Assembly: GCF_001807485.1 (NCBI RefSeq)
Contig: NZ_KV789190.1
Location: 19,577 to 72,068 of the forward strand
DNA: 52,492 bases
Source: Corynebacterium sp. HMSC08A12
GTDB lineage: Bacteria; Actinomycetota; Actinomycetes; Mycobacteriales; Mycobacteriaceae
Direction of reading: 5' to 3'
The notes below the pieces were generated by a model, which did no database searches, was not told where the DNA came from, and saw nothing but the letters and a program-made list of their open reading frames with translations. Position numbers and translations under genes: made by a program. The stretch's first letter is position 1. Each line of letters opens with the position of its first letter. Shown in pieces: positions 33,087 to 41,431 of this stretch.

Positions 33087-34202
33087 ATGAGCCACGCCGG
33101 CCAGCTAAACTCAACAAATAACAACGCTGAAATTCAGTCGCTTTGGCCGTTAATCAGAAGGAACTGTTCAAACGTGGCGAAAAATAGGAAGTACACTCCG
33201 AGTAAGGACGAGCTCGATCTAGCAGAGCGTCTGGTTGCCAAGTCTCAGGACTCGTTTCAACTTGGGATCGAGCTGTACAACCGTCCTTCACTTCCGAACC
33301 GTGTTGAAGCGTGCTCCGTGTTCCTCGCTAACGCCTGGGAGCTCATGCTCAAGTCTCACATCGTGAAAACACAGGGTTTGGCCAAAATATACTTCTCGGA
33401 GGACAAAGACCGCACCTGGGCGTTATCGGACTGCGTGCGGTACGTCTTTGACAACGAAACTGATCCGATACGTCGAAATCTCGATGAGTTGGGCAGACTA
33501 CGAAATAACTCGGTTCACTACATCGTCGACGAGTACGACATCATCTACGGGCCTGTACTTCAAGCTACAGTGAGAAACTTCGCCCATAAACTTGAGGAGT
33601 TTCACGGTGTCTCAGCCACGAAAACCCTTCCGCCTCGGGCATTGATCTTGGATGTCAGCGGTCGAACCCTCGATGAACAGGCGATCAAAGAGAAGTACGA
33701 CCCTGAAACTGCAAACCGGTTCTTCCAGAACTACAACCGCGTCCAACACCTCTCCGGGGGTGACTCTAAGGGGAAATTCGCAGTGACGTACCAAGTAGAC
33801 GTTCAGATCGTGAAAAAGGGAGCCGACGTGAAGCTCGCCTTTGATCCCGCGGCAGAGCAAAGTGGAGTTGTACTAAAACAAACTCGTGATACGAGTGCCC
33901 TTTTTCCGTATCGGCAGATGGACGCACTGGAGATTCTAAATAAGCGCATCGACAGGGACGGGTTGAAGGTCAAGTTCAAGGGTCAGCCGGTGGCAAGAAT
34001 CAACCGATCTCATTGGCAGAACTTTGTCAAGGCTTACGGATTCAAGAACGATGCTGAAATGTCTTTCGACCACAAGCTACAGAACGAGCGGAACTCCAAG
34101 TATTCGTACTCGCCCAAGGCGATTGAGTTCGTGTACGAGCTATTGAAGACTGACCCAGAAGGTGCTCTTGACGAGGCGAAGCGACGCGTTCAAGAGCACT
34201 GA
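33087..34202 (+). CDS. DUF3644-like protein with HEPN-type Rx4H motif
   Basis: 371 residues. The N-terminal helical part has NRVEACSVFLANAWELMLKSHIV and then LDELGRLRNNSVHYIVDEYD. RNNSVH at about 139-144 fits the Rx4H signature of HEPN ribonucleases. The C-terminal part (about 270-371) has FPYRQMDALEILNKR and ends in charged helices, like DUF3644 members of defence islands. Such proteins may cleave RNA during phage attack; that is inference from the motif and place. It is AT-richer than core genes. The ATG has only a weak AGGA upstream. It is followed by a structured spacer and then the restriction operon. Confidence 0.7.
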   Translation: MSHAGQLNSTNNNAEIQSLWPLIRRNCSNVAKNRKYTPSKDELDLAERLVAKSQDSFQLGIELYNRPSLPNRVEACSVFLANAWELMLKSHIVKTQGLAKIYFSEDKDRTWALSDCVRYVFDNETDPIRRNLDELGRLRNNSVHYIVDEYDIIYGPVLQATVRNFAHKLEEFHGVSATKTLPPRALILDVSGRTLDEQAIKEKYDPETANRFFQNYNRVQHLSGGDSKGKFAVTYQVDVQIVKKGADVKLAFDPAAEQSGVVLKQTRDTSALFPYRQMDALEILNKRIDRDGLKVKFKGQPVARINRSHWQNFVKAYGFKNDAEMSFDHKLQNERNSKYSYSPKAIEFVYELLKTDPEGALDEAKRRVQEH

Positions 34203-34209
34203 AAAGTTG

Positions 34210-34300
34210 AAGTTCCGACCCCAGGAGCAAGGGATTTCTCAGGCTAATAGCCCTACTCCCATTTCGGGAACCCAGCTGTAGTCCACCCAAGTCGGAACTT
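34210..34300. other. Possible structured RNA or operator region after the DUF3644 gene
   Basis: AAGTTCCGAC (34210-34219) and GTCGGAACTT (34291-34300) are perfect reverse complements enclosing about 70 nt with smaller self-complementary parts. There is no T-tract, so it is not a simple terminator. The rest of 34301-34591 has two small hairpins (CCCGAT-T5-ATCGGG near 34460, and CGAACCG/CGGTTCG near 34540), probably in the modification-gene leader. No gene seen there. Confidence 0.45.
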
Positions 34301-34591
34301 GGCTCTAGTGTAGACGAAAACTCAGAAAATGAGGTGGCTTACCCCTCTCCGCGTCGAGCTTTCGGTCGCGCGGGGGTGATGAGCTGCGAAAACAAACAAA
34401 AAATTCGCCGGTTTCCTCCTGTTCGTACGGGGGTAGGGCCGCGCACCTGCGATTAACACCCGATTTTTTATCGGGAACATGAGAGATTCGGGCAAGCTAG
34501 TTCTCAAACGTTGTTCGCTGCTCGCTTCGAGTCCCGAACCGAAATCTCGTTCCGGTTCGTTAACCTTGGAACAGCACTAGAGAGGACACCC

Positions 34592-36757
34592 ATGTCACGA
34601 CTTACTGACCTGCTTGCGCAGGCCCGAGGCTATGACCCGCGGATGGCTCAGGAGCTAGAACGCGAGATTCGCCACGCCACCAACCAGCGATCCTTCGGCC
34701 TTGTCTTTGAGCGCCACCTGCCCGACGGTGTCGAGCTGCCAACCCGGCCTGTTCGCCGCGGCGACATGGTCCATATTCTGCCTCCCCGTGGCACAGTGGC
34801 GCCCACAGACCCAACACTGTGGAAGGTTGTGCAGATTGACCGAAAGGCCGAAGGTGGAGCTACCGCAACGGTCATCGAAGCGGAACCCGGACAGGGCAAC
34901 GAACCGGGGCTGCGAGACGGGGTGAAAGTAGATGACCTTGTCGTTGTCGCCCAGCACGACGACATCATCTACCCTGGGCTAGTTCAGACCGGCGAGGTCA
35001 TCAACTCCGACGACCAAGAGGCGCCGTTCCACACGGTCATCAACGCTGAAAACCTGCACGCTTTGAACTTGTTGACCTACACGCACCGTCACAAGGTGGA
35101 CTGCATCTACATCGACCCGCCGTACAACACCCGCGATAAGGACTGGAAGTACAACAACGATTATGTAGACGGAGATGACCAGTACAAACACTCCAAGTGG
35201 CTGTCGATGATGGAAAAGCGACTGGAGCTTGCCAAGGAGCTGCTCAACCCCGAGGACTCGGTGCTCATCGTTACGATTGATGAGAGGGAGTACCTACGGC
35301 TGGGGATGCTACTAGAGCAGACGTTCCCGGAGGCGAACATTCAAATGGTGACCATCGTAATCAACAGCCAGGGGACATCTCGTAGCAACCAGATGAGGCG
35401 AGTGGAGGAATACGCTTTCATTGTCTATATCGGCGAGGCGTCCTTATTCCAAACCCACATCGAAACGTTGCAATCCGAGAACAGCCAGTCTCAACCTGGA
35501 AAGGAAAGAATTTGGTTCTCTTTAATTCGCGGCGGCTCGAACTCCACTCGGGCCCGAGGTGAAAATAGTTTCTTCCCTGTTTACCTCGATGACGAGGGAA
35601 GGATTGTTGGTCGTGGCAACCCACCTGGGCCGGGGGTTCCAAGGTCAAGTGTTGTGGCACCAGAAGAAGCGAGCCATGTAATTTGGCCGATCTCCAAAAG
35701 CGGTGCAGAGGGAGTCTGGCAAATGACTGGCGAGGAGTTCGATAGGAGGCTGGCGCTCGGATATATCCGCGTCGCCAAATATCGGGGTTCATTCTCTCTG
35801 ACATACATTCGAGAAGGAACAATTTCTGCAATTGAGCAGGGAACGATTCTCGTTTCTGGCCGAGATCCTATAAATGACACCGTCATACTGGAACACAACC
35901 CCTCCAACAAGAGGACTCGAACGCCGAAAACCGTTTGGTACCTGACATCACACAATGCGGGGTCTTTTGGTAGCGACCTTTTGAATCGCTTCCATGGCAA
36001 GAAAAGGTTTGACTACCCGAAGTCCCTCTACGCGGTCGAAGACATGCTGCGCTTCTTTGTCAAAGGCAAGCCCACAGCAACGGTCGTCGATTTCTTCTCC
36101 GGTTCGGGAACGACAGCTCATGCAGTGATGCGTCTCAACAAACAGGACGGTGGCAGACGCCGCTCAATCTCAGTTACGAACAATGAAGTGAGCTTTGCTG
36201 AGGCCAAGAAACTAACCAAAGACGGCTTCCGCCCTGGCGACCCCGAATGGGAGCGTCTCGGTATTTGCGACTACGTCACGAAGCCACGCATCGAGGCTGC
36301 AATCACCGGCAAGACCCCATCCGGCGACCCCGTCAAAGGCGACTACAAGTTCACCGACGAGTTCCCTATGTCCGACGGCTTCGAGACCAATACCAGGTTC
36401 TTCACGCTCACCTACGAGCCGCCGACGCGGGTACGTCACGGCCTGGCCTACAAACAGATCGCGCCGCTTCTGTGGTTGAAAGCCGGTCAGTTCGGACGTG
36501 TTATCGAATCCATCCCCGACGGCGGCTGGGACGTGGCCGAATCACACGGCGTCATCAAAAACTTGGCCGCGGTCGAGTCGTTCGCCGAAGCGATCCGCGA
36601 AGCGAAAACCGTGACGACCGCGTACATCGTCACCGACGACGACTTGGCGTTCCAGTCCACAGTGAGCCGACTCGACGGCCTCGACGTTGAATGTGTGCAG
36701 CTCTACAGCACTTACCTCACCAACTTCGCCTTTACCCAGTCCGGAGGAGCGATTTAG
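34592..36757 (+). CDS. mod: Type III restriction-modification DNA methyltransferase (Mod)
   Basis: 721 residues. Methylates adenine in an asymmetric site and, as a dimer with Res, directs cleavage. The catalytic motif IV YIDPPYNT is at about 174-181 and the AdoMet-binding motif FSGSGTTAHAV at about 502-512; this order (IV before I) is the beta class of type III and related N6-adenine enzymes. The target-recognition domain lies between. From about 35340 to 36030 the DNA is visibly more AT-rich than the flanks and codon use changes, which suggests an exchanged recognition domain. ATG 34592 has GAGAGGA upstream. The stop lies 2 nt before the res start. Confidence 0.93.
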   Translation: MSRLTDLLAQARGYDPRMAQELEREIRHATNQRSFGLVFERHLPDGVELPTRPVRRGDMVHILPPRGTVAPTDPTLWKVVQIDRKAEGGATATVIEAEPGQGNEPGLRDGVKVDDLVVVAQHDDIIYPGLVQTGEVINSDDQEAPFHTVINAENLHALNLLTYTHRHKVDCIYIDPPYNTRDKDWKYNNDYVDGDDQYKHSKWLSMMEKRLELAKELLNPEDSVLIVTIDEREYLRLGMLLEQTFPEANIQMVTIVINSQGTSRSNQMRRVEEYAFIVYIGEASLFQTHIETLQSENSQSQPGKERIWFSLIRGGSNSTRARGENSFFPVYLDDEGRIVGRGNPPGPGVPRSSVVAPEEASHVIWPISKSGAEGVWQMTGEEFDRRLALGYIRVAKYRGSFSLTYIREGTISAIEQGTILVSGRDPINDTVILEHNPSNKRTRTPKTVWYLTSHNAGSFGSDLLNRFHGKKRFDYPKSLYAVEDMLRFFVKGKPTATVVDFFSGSGTTAHAVMRLNKQDGGRRRSISVTNNEVSFAEAKKLTKDGFRPGDPEWERLGICDYVTKPRIEAAITGKTPSGDPVKGDYKFTDEFPMSDGFETNTRFFTLTYEPPTRVRHGLAYKQIAPLLWLKAGQFGRVIESIPDGGWDVAESHGVIKNLAAVESFAEAIREAKTVTTAYIVTDDDLAFQSTVSRLDGLDVECVQLYSTYLTNFAFTQSGGAI

Positions 36758-36759
36758 CC

Positions 36760-39348
36760 ATGAAGTACACGCTCAGGCCCTACCAAGAGACCGCTTCGCG
36801 CGAGATTCTTGAACGCCTAGATGATGCCAACCAGGTTCGTGCGATTGGCAAGCAGGCCGCGTTCGCGCTTTCCGCGCCGACAGGTGCCGGTAAGACCGTG
36901 ATTGCCACCGACGCGTTCGAGAAGCTCCTTCTGCCGTCAGATGACCGAGTGCCGGATGAGAAGGCTGTCATTATCTGGTTCTCAGACAACCCGGACCTGA
37001 ACCGCCAGTCTCGCCACCGCATCGAGGGTGCGTCAAGCAATTTGCATGGTCGTACTGTCGAAATCGACAACTCGTTCATCAAAAACGAATTTGAGCCGGG
37101 CAAAATCTACTTTCTCAACACCCAGAAGCTGTCCAAGGGCACCATATTGACTGGTGGGCGAAAGAAAAACGACTCGAACTTCGAGCTGTTCGACAATGCG
37201 CCTGACATGGCGCAGGTGACAATCTGGGACACGCTTCGAAACACACTGGAATCGCCGGACCACAACGTCTACTTCATCGTTGACGAGGCACACCGAGGTT
37301 CCGGCACACAGACCGACCGTGAGACAATTCTTCATCGCCTTATCGCCGGCCACACTCCGGACGGCGCCAATGCGCCGGTGCCGCCGATGCCAGTGGTCGT
37401 GGGTATCTCCGCCACACCGGGCAAGTTCAAGAAAATGCTCAACGATATGCCCGGTGCTCGCATGGTGTTAGAGGACGTGGACGTCCCGACCGACGAGGTA
37501 CAAGAATCGGGCCTGCTCAAAGACATTGTTGAGCTCCAGATTCCCGGTGAAGAAGGTGCAGCGTTCGAGAACGTCTTTGTCCGCCAGGCGGCCCGTCTGC
37601 TCGCTGAATCCACGCAGCGCTGGAGCGAGTACCACATTGAGCAAGGCACAGGCGACAAGCGGGTCGTACCTCTCATGGTGGTGCAGATGCAAGACTTGGC
37701 GACCCCGGAGGACATGTACCGCGTCATCACGGCTCTGCGCGAGGGCTGGCCGGAGCTACCGCACGATTGCTTTGCCCATGTTTTCGGCGAACATGCTGCG
37801 ATCCAAGCCGGCGATACGGTGATCCCGTACATCGAGCCACAGCACGTCGAGGATCGCGAGTGGATTCGCGTTTTGTTCGCGAAGACTGCAATCTCAACCG
37901 GATGGGACTGTCCGCGTGCCGAGGTGATGGTGTCCTACCGCCCAGCCAATGACGAGGACTTCATTACCCAGGTCATTGGCCGTATGGTGCGCTCTCCGCT
38001 GGCGCGTCGAATCCCAGGCGATGACCTCCTTAACTCCGTGCTGTGCCTGCTGCCGAAGTTCAACCGCGCGGCCGCTGAGCGGGTCGTAATGAGCATCAAC
38101 AAGCCAGGCGAGATTGACCCGCCGCCGTTCATCAACCCCGTGGTGAAACCGGAAACGCTGCTGCCTGTGGACAACGACGACCTGTGGACAGCGTTTACTG
38201 CTCTTCCGACCGAGGTTGCCCCGAAACGATCCGGCAAGCCGATTTCACGCCTCATCAATACCGGCATTGAACTGGAAGTTGACGGGCTCATGCCGGACGG
38301 CGAATCGAGGGCTAAGAAGGAGCTCGTGTCGATAGTCAACGCACTGCTCGTTCGCCACAAGGACGAGCTTGAGACTAAGAAGAAAGACATTCTGAAAGTT
38401 GAGACGCAGCGGCTGACGTACCGGTACTCGGACCGAGGGCTGAAAGACGAAGACTCCATCGAACTTGTCGCCGACGACAGGGTTATCACCGAGTCGTTTG
38501 AGTTGGCGACCCCCGTGTTCAGCCGGGCACTCGCCAACATGTGGGTCAACGATTTCCTGGTCGCAGGACTAGACAACGGTGAAGCCGACGAAGACCTCAT
38601 TATCGAAGCGCACCTGACGCTGGGCGCTCTGGCGAAAGTCGAAGGAGCCAAAGACTCTCTGTGGCGTGAAGCCGATCAGACGGCGAAGTCCTGGCTTGAC
38701 CAGCACCGGGCCGACATCTCCGCGCTGCCGGACAGCCGGCAGGCGAAGTACACGGTGCTGCGTGAGATGGCCGAGGCACCGAGCACCGTGTTTTTGGAAA
38801 AGCCCAAAAACCGCATGGAGTCCCCGGGCGTGTGGAACTCGGAGAAGAAGGAGCTCGACCCGTACCCCCGTTACGACAATCGGGTACTCGTCGCGGAAGA
38901 CGGTTCAGCACCTGCGAACCTGAACGACTGGGAGGCAAAGGTCGTCGCGACCGAAATGGAGCGAAATGGTGCGGCCTTTTGGTACCGCAACCCGTCGCGT
39001 CCAGGCCGCGACGCGCTTTCTGCGGTCTACTACGACGAGGCCACTGGTCGCTGGCGTTCTGTGCAGCCGGACTTCATTTTCTTCCTCCGTGACAGCGAAG
39101 GCGCCATGCGAGCGTCCATTGTTGACCCGCACGGCGCCTACCTCGGCGATGCACTCGGGAAGCTACGTGGGCTTACCCGCTACGCGGAGCAGTACGGGGA
39201 GCACTTTGTCCGCATCGAGTCGGTCTCCGGTACGGACGCCGAGTCGCTTCGAGTTCTCGACTTGAAGTCCGAAGCGGTTCGCGCTGCGGTGGCCGAGGCG
39301 ACCAGTGCAGAGGCCGTATACGAGAAGCTCGGATACGCCTACAAGTAG
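36760..39348 (+). CDS. res: Type III restriction endonuclease subunit (Res)
   Basis: 862 residues. SF2 helicase/translocase core: Walker A TGAGKT at 41-46, DEAH box VDEAHRGSG at about 175, SATPGKF, and motif VI QVIGRMVRSPLARR. The C-terminal nuclease is of the PD-(D/E)xK type, with QPDFIFFLRD at about 770 and ASIVDPHG after it. ATP-driven communication between two head-to-head sites leads to cutting. GGAGGAG overlaps the end of mod and serves this ATG, so the two subunits are coupled. All key motifs are intact. Confidence 0.93.
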   Translation: MKYTLRPYQETASREILERLDDANQVRAIGKQAAFALSAPTGAGKTVIATDAFEKLLLPSDDRVPDEKAVIIWFSDNPDLNRQSRHRIEGASSNLHGRTVEIDNSFIKNEFEPGKIYFLNTQKLSKGTILTGGRKKNDSNFELFDNAPDMAQVTIWDTLRNTLESPDHNVYFIVDEAHRGSGTQTDRETILHRLIAGHTPDGANAPVPPMPVVVGISATPGKFKKMLNDMPGARMVLEDVDVPTDEVQESGLLKDIVELQIPGEEGAAFENVFVRQAARLLAESTQRWSEYHIEQGTGDKRVVPLMVVQMQDLATPEDMYRVITALREGWPELPHDCFAHVFGEHAAIQAGDTVIPYIEPQHVEDREWIRVLFAKTAISTGWDCPRAEVMVSYRPANDEDFITQVIGRMVRSPLARRIPGDDLLNSVLCLLPKFNRAAAERVVMSINKPGEIDPPPFINPVVKPETLLPVDNDDLWTAFTALPTEVAPKRSGKPISRLINTGIELEVDGLMPDGESRAKKELVSIVNALLVRHKDELETKKKDILKVETQRLTYRYSDRGLKDEDSIELVADDRVITESFELATPVFSRALANMWVNDFLVAGLDNGEADEDLIIEAHLTLGALAKVEGAKDSLWREADQTAKSWLDQHRADISALPDSRQAKYTVLREMAEAPSTVFLEKPKNRMESPGVWNSEKKELDPYPRYDNRVLVAEDGSAPANLNDWEAKVVATEMERNGAAFWYRNPSRPGRDALSAVYYDEATGRWRSVQPDFIFFLRDSEGAMRASIVDPHGAYLGDALGKLRGLTRYAEQYGEHFVRIESVSGTDAESLRVLDLKSEAVRAAVAEATSAEAVYEKLGYAYK

Positions 39349-39365
39349 CAAGTAGAGGACAACCG

Positions 39366-40607
39366 GTGACAAGGAAGCTAACAAAACAAGGCGATACCAA
39401 AATCCGGATCATTTCTGGGATTCAAGAAGTCGATCTTGACGGTCGCTCCATTTCCGAGGACGTGGCTATGGTGCGCTCTGCGTTGTTTTACGCGGACAAG
39501 GTTGAGATGTATGCGCTCGGTACTTCGATGTTCAACCAGATTCGACAGATTTCAACGCTAAACAACGATGAGATGGTTGTGTGGATGTTATCTGTCATTG
39601 CAGGTGCGGAGGCGACAGATGCAGCTACTCGTGAGCAGATGGAAATGCTGATCGTTGGGTACATGCAACTGAAAGGAGAACGCGATATGTATTCGCGTTC
39701 ACAATGGCGCACCGAGGAGCGGTTGAAGGAAAAGCGCGCCGCGTACGACAATCTCACCAAGTTGATCCGCACACACGGCGGAGCCATGAAATCGAACCTC
39801 AATCAGATGTGGCGAGCACACGGTGGTGCTGAGATTGAGGCCGCTGTGGAATCCGGGATTTTAAGTATCAAAACCGAATGGGCCGACGATCTAAGCAAAG
39901 CCATGGAGGCGAATGACCTCGATCAGGCCACAGCTCTTATGCGCTCTGCTATCCAGTTCAAGGGTGGGGGAGTGATGTTCGATTCGATGGCGGGTGGCCT
40001 AGCGAACGCCATGCACAAGGAGAACCGGTTGAGACTTCCACAGTTTCGCCTGGACGACATCAGAGAAACAAGGCTGGGCAACAAGATGTTGCTCGCCCTG
40101 CCCAACATGTCCGAGGTTGACGTGGAGAAACTACTGGAAGTTCGAGAGGAACTAGACGGAGACCTAGCGCAGTACAGGCGAACAATAACTCACCTCAATG
40201 AACGCCTCCGTGAGTCCGCATTCTCCCCTGACCTCGACGAAGAGATAGAGCACCTGTGGCATAAAGAAGTAGCACCACAGGTCGAGGAACTGCGGGAAGC
40301 GGTTTTCAGTAGCAAACTCGGGAGTTATAAGGACGCGGTGGTGGCGGCGTCGGCTAGTACCGCAGAAGCATTCGGATGGGGCTTCTTTGGCATTCTGGTC
40401 AGTAATTTTGCGAACCTCGACCTTTCTGACCCGTCCGGAATCGCCGCAGCTACCGCTGGCGCATTTTCGGCAACCGAAGCAGTTAAATCCTTGAAGCAGG
40501 GTACGGACTCTTTCCGCGAAGAACTACGGAGCTCGGCCGAGAAGAGAGAAACGGCCAAAGCAGATGGTTTGTACTACCTAGCAAACGTAAGTCACCTCAT
40601 TCGGTAA
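39366..40607 (+). CDS. Unknown third gene of the type III restriction operon
   Basis: 413 residues, not recognised. The N-terminus looks like a beta-rich start (RIISGIQEVDLDGRSISEDVAMVRSALFYADKVEMYAL), the middle is helical and charged (ERDMYSRSQWRTEERLKEKRAAYDNL), and a Gly/Ala/Phe-rich, weakly hydrophobic segment lies at about 345-375 (EAFGWGFFGILVSNFANLD). The GTG start is 17 nt after the res stop with AGAGGA upstream, so it belongs to the same transcript. Its place suggests an accessory to restriction or a separate defence effector. The 3' end overlaps the convergent HTH gene by 16 bp. Confidence 0.7.
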   Translation: MTRKLTKQGDTKIRIISGIQEVDLDGRSISEDVAMVRSALFYADKVEMYALGTSMFNQIRQISTLNNDEMVVWMLSVIAGAEATDAATREQMEMLIVGYMQLKGERDMYSRSQWRTEERLKEKRAAYDNLTKLIRTHGGAMKSNLNQMWRAHGGAEIEAAVESGILSIKTEWADDLSKAMEANDLDQATALMRSAIQFKGGGVMFDSMAGGLANAMHKENRLRLPQFRLDDIRETRLGNKMLLALPNMSEVDVEKLLEVREELDGDLAQYRRTITHLNERLRESAFSPDLDEEIEHLWHKEVAPQVEELREAVFSSKLGSYKDAVVAASASTAEAFGWGFFGILVSNFANLDLSDPSGIAAATAGAFSATEAVKSLKQGTDSFREELRSSAEKRETAKADGLYYLANVSHLIR

Positions 40608-40933
40608 GGCTGTCTCTCAGGGCCTTTCCATAAACGCACGCCGGCCACCGTCTCGAACCTCGCAACGGTCCTCGAATCGGGCCACACGTCGCCGTGAAGC
40701 ACTTTGGTGGGCGTAGCTTTAGCCACCCCCGCGCGTCGGCATACCTCTGCTTGTGACACTCCTGCGCCTGTTTGTGCCTCGACAAACGCGGTGAGGTTTG
40801 CAACGAAACCTTGGACGAAGCCGTCAGCCGGTTCTTCCGCGACGCGAATGTCATGGGGCCATTCGGGGTAGAGCTCACGGGGTGACGGGCGAGAAGTGCG
40901 CCCGCGACCTTTCGGCGTGTCCTGGTGGCTCAT
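40592..40933 (-). CDS. HTH (XRE-like) regulator, first of a paralogous pair
   Basis: 113 residues from ATG 40933. HTH region GAGVSQAEVCRRAGVAKATPTKVLHGDVWPDSRTVARFE near the C-terminus. It shares SQAEV-RR-G, T-VL-G-VWP and the T-AR-E pattern with the protein at 41100. TAACGT lies 7 nt before the ATG and no ribosome binding site is visible. It may repress the recombinase operon or act with the restriction operon. Confidence 0.7.
   Translation of the reverse strand: MSHQDTPKGRGRTSRPSPRELYPEWPHDIRVAEEPADGFVQGFVANLTAFVEAQTGAGVSQAEVCRRAGVAKATPTKVLHGDVWPDSRTVARFETVAGVRLWKGPERQPYRMR
40596..40604 (+). repeat. CTCATTCGG, first of three copies in the mobile module
   Basis: The same 9-mer recurs at 41396-41404 and 45564-45572. 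The outer copies enclose both HTH genes, both recombinases and the transposase, so they could be a duplicated target or attachment core. Confidence 0.3.
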
Positions 40934-40940
40934 AGGTTTC

Positions 40941-40946
40941 ACGTTA
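40941..40946 (-). promoter_or_regulatory. Putative -10 element of the HTH gene ending at 40592
   Basis: TAACGT on the minus strand, 7 nt before ATG 40933. Confidence 0.4.
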
Positions 40947-41099
40947 CGGTTCCCGCAGCGCAGAAGCGAGGCGGGGGTCGCGGTTACGGGCAAGTCCCCG
41001 GCATGCCGGGGAGGGGTGGCTTTTTGCGGTGGTTCTCGCGACGGATGGCGAGACGGTTGTTGTATGAACCGAGATTGCTTTCTTCCGAACCGGATTCCA

Positions 41100-41369
41100 T
41101 TACGGCCACAGTCGGTATTTCAGACCGACTTCGAGTCGCGCGATGGTCTCTGCGGTCGGCCAGACGTTGCCCAAGAGCACGTCGGAGACCGTGCGGTCGC
41201 TCAAGCCGCAGCGACGGGCAACCTCCGCTTGGCTGAGGTGATTGTTGTCCATGAAGCGGTGCAGGTCCGCGCAAAAGTTCTGGGCCCGCATGTGCGCACG
41301 ATCAGTGATGCCGGTGTCAACTGGCCAGTTCTTGTAAAGAGTCCGTGGCGAGTTTGCGCGTTGGGGCAT
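41100..41369 (-). CDS. HTH (XRE-like) regulator, second of the pair
   Basis: 89 residues from ATG 41369. HTH NNHLSQAEVARRCGLSDRTVSDVLLGNVWPTAETIARLEVGL. TACAGT lies 6 nt before the ATG, so I preferred it to the upstream GTG at 41396. The gene is divergent from the first recombinase gene with a 62-bp spacer, a typical place for a repressor of a mobile element. Confidence 0.75.
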   Translation of the reverse strand: MPQRANSPRTLYKNWPVDTGITDRAHMRAQNFCADLHRFMDNNHLSQAEVARRCGLSDRTVSDVLLGNVWPTAETIARLEVGLKYRLWP

Positions 41370-41375
41370 GCAGAC

Positions 41376-41381
41376 ACTGTA
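41376..41381 (-). promoter_or_regulatory. Putative -10 element of the HTH gene ending at 41100
   Basis: TACAGT on the minus strand, 6 nt before ATG 41369, inside the spacer shared with the recombinase gene. Confidence 0.4.
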
Positions 41382-41431
41382 TTCGGTGAAGGCCACTCAT
41401 TCGGTTCAGTGGCGACTTCGGGGGTACCAGC

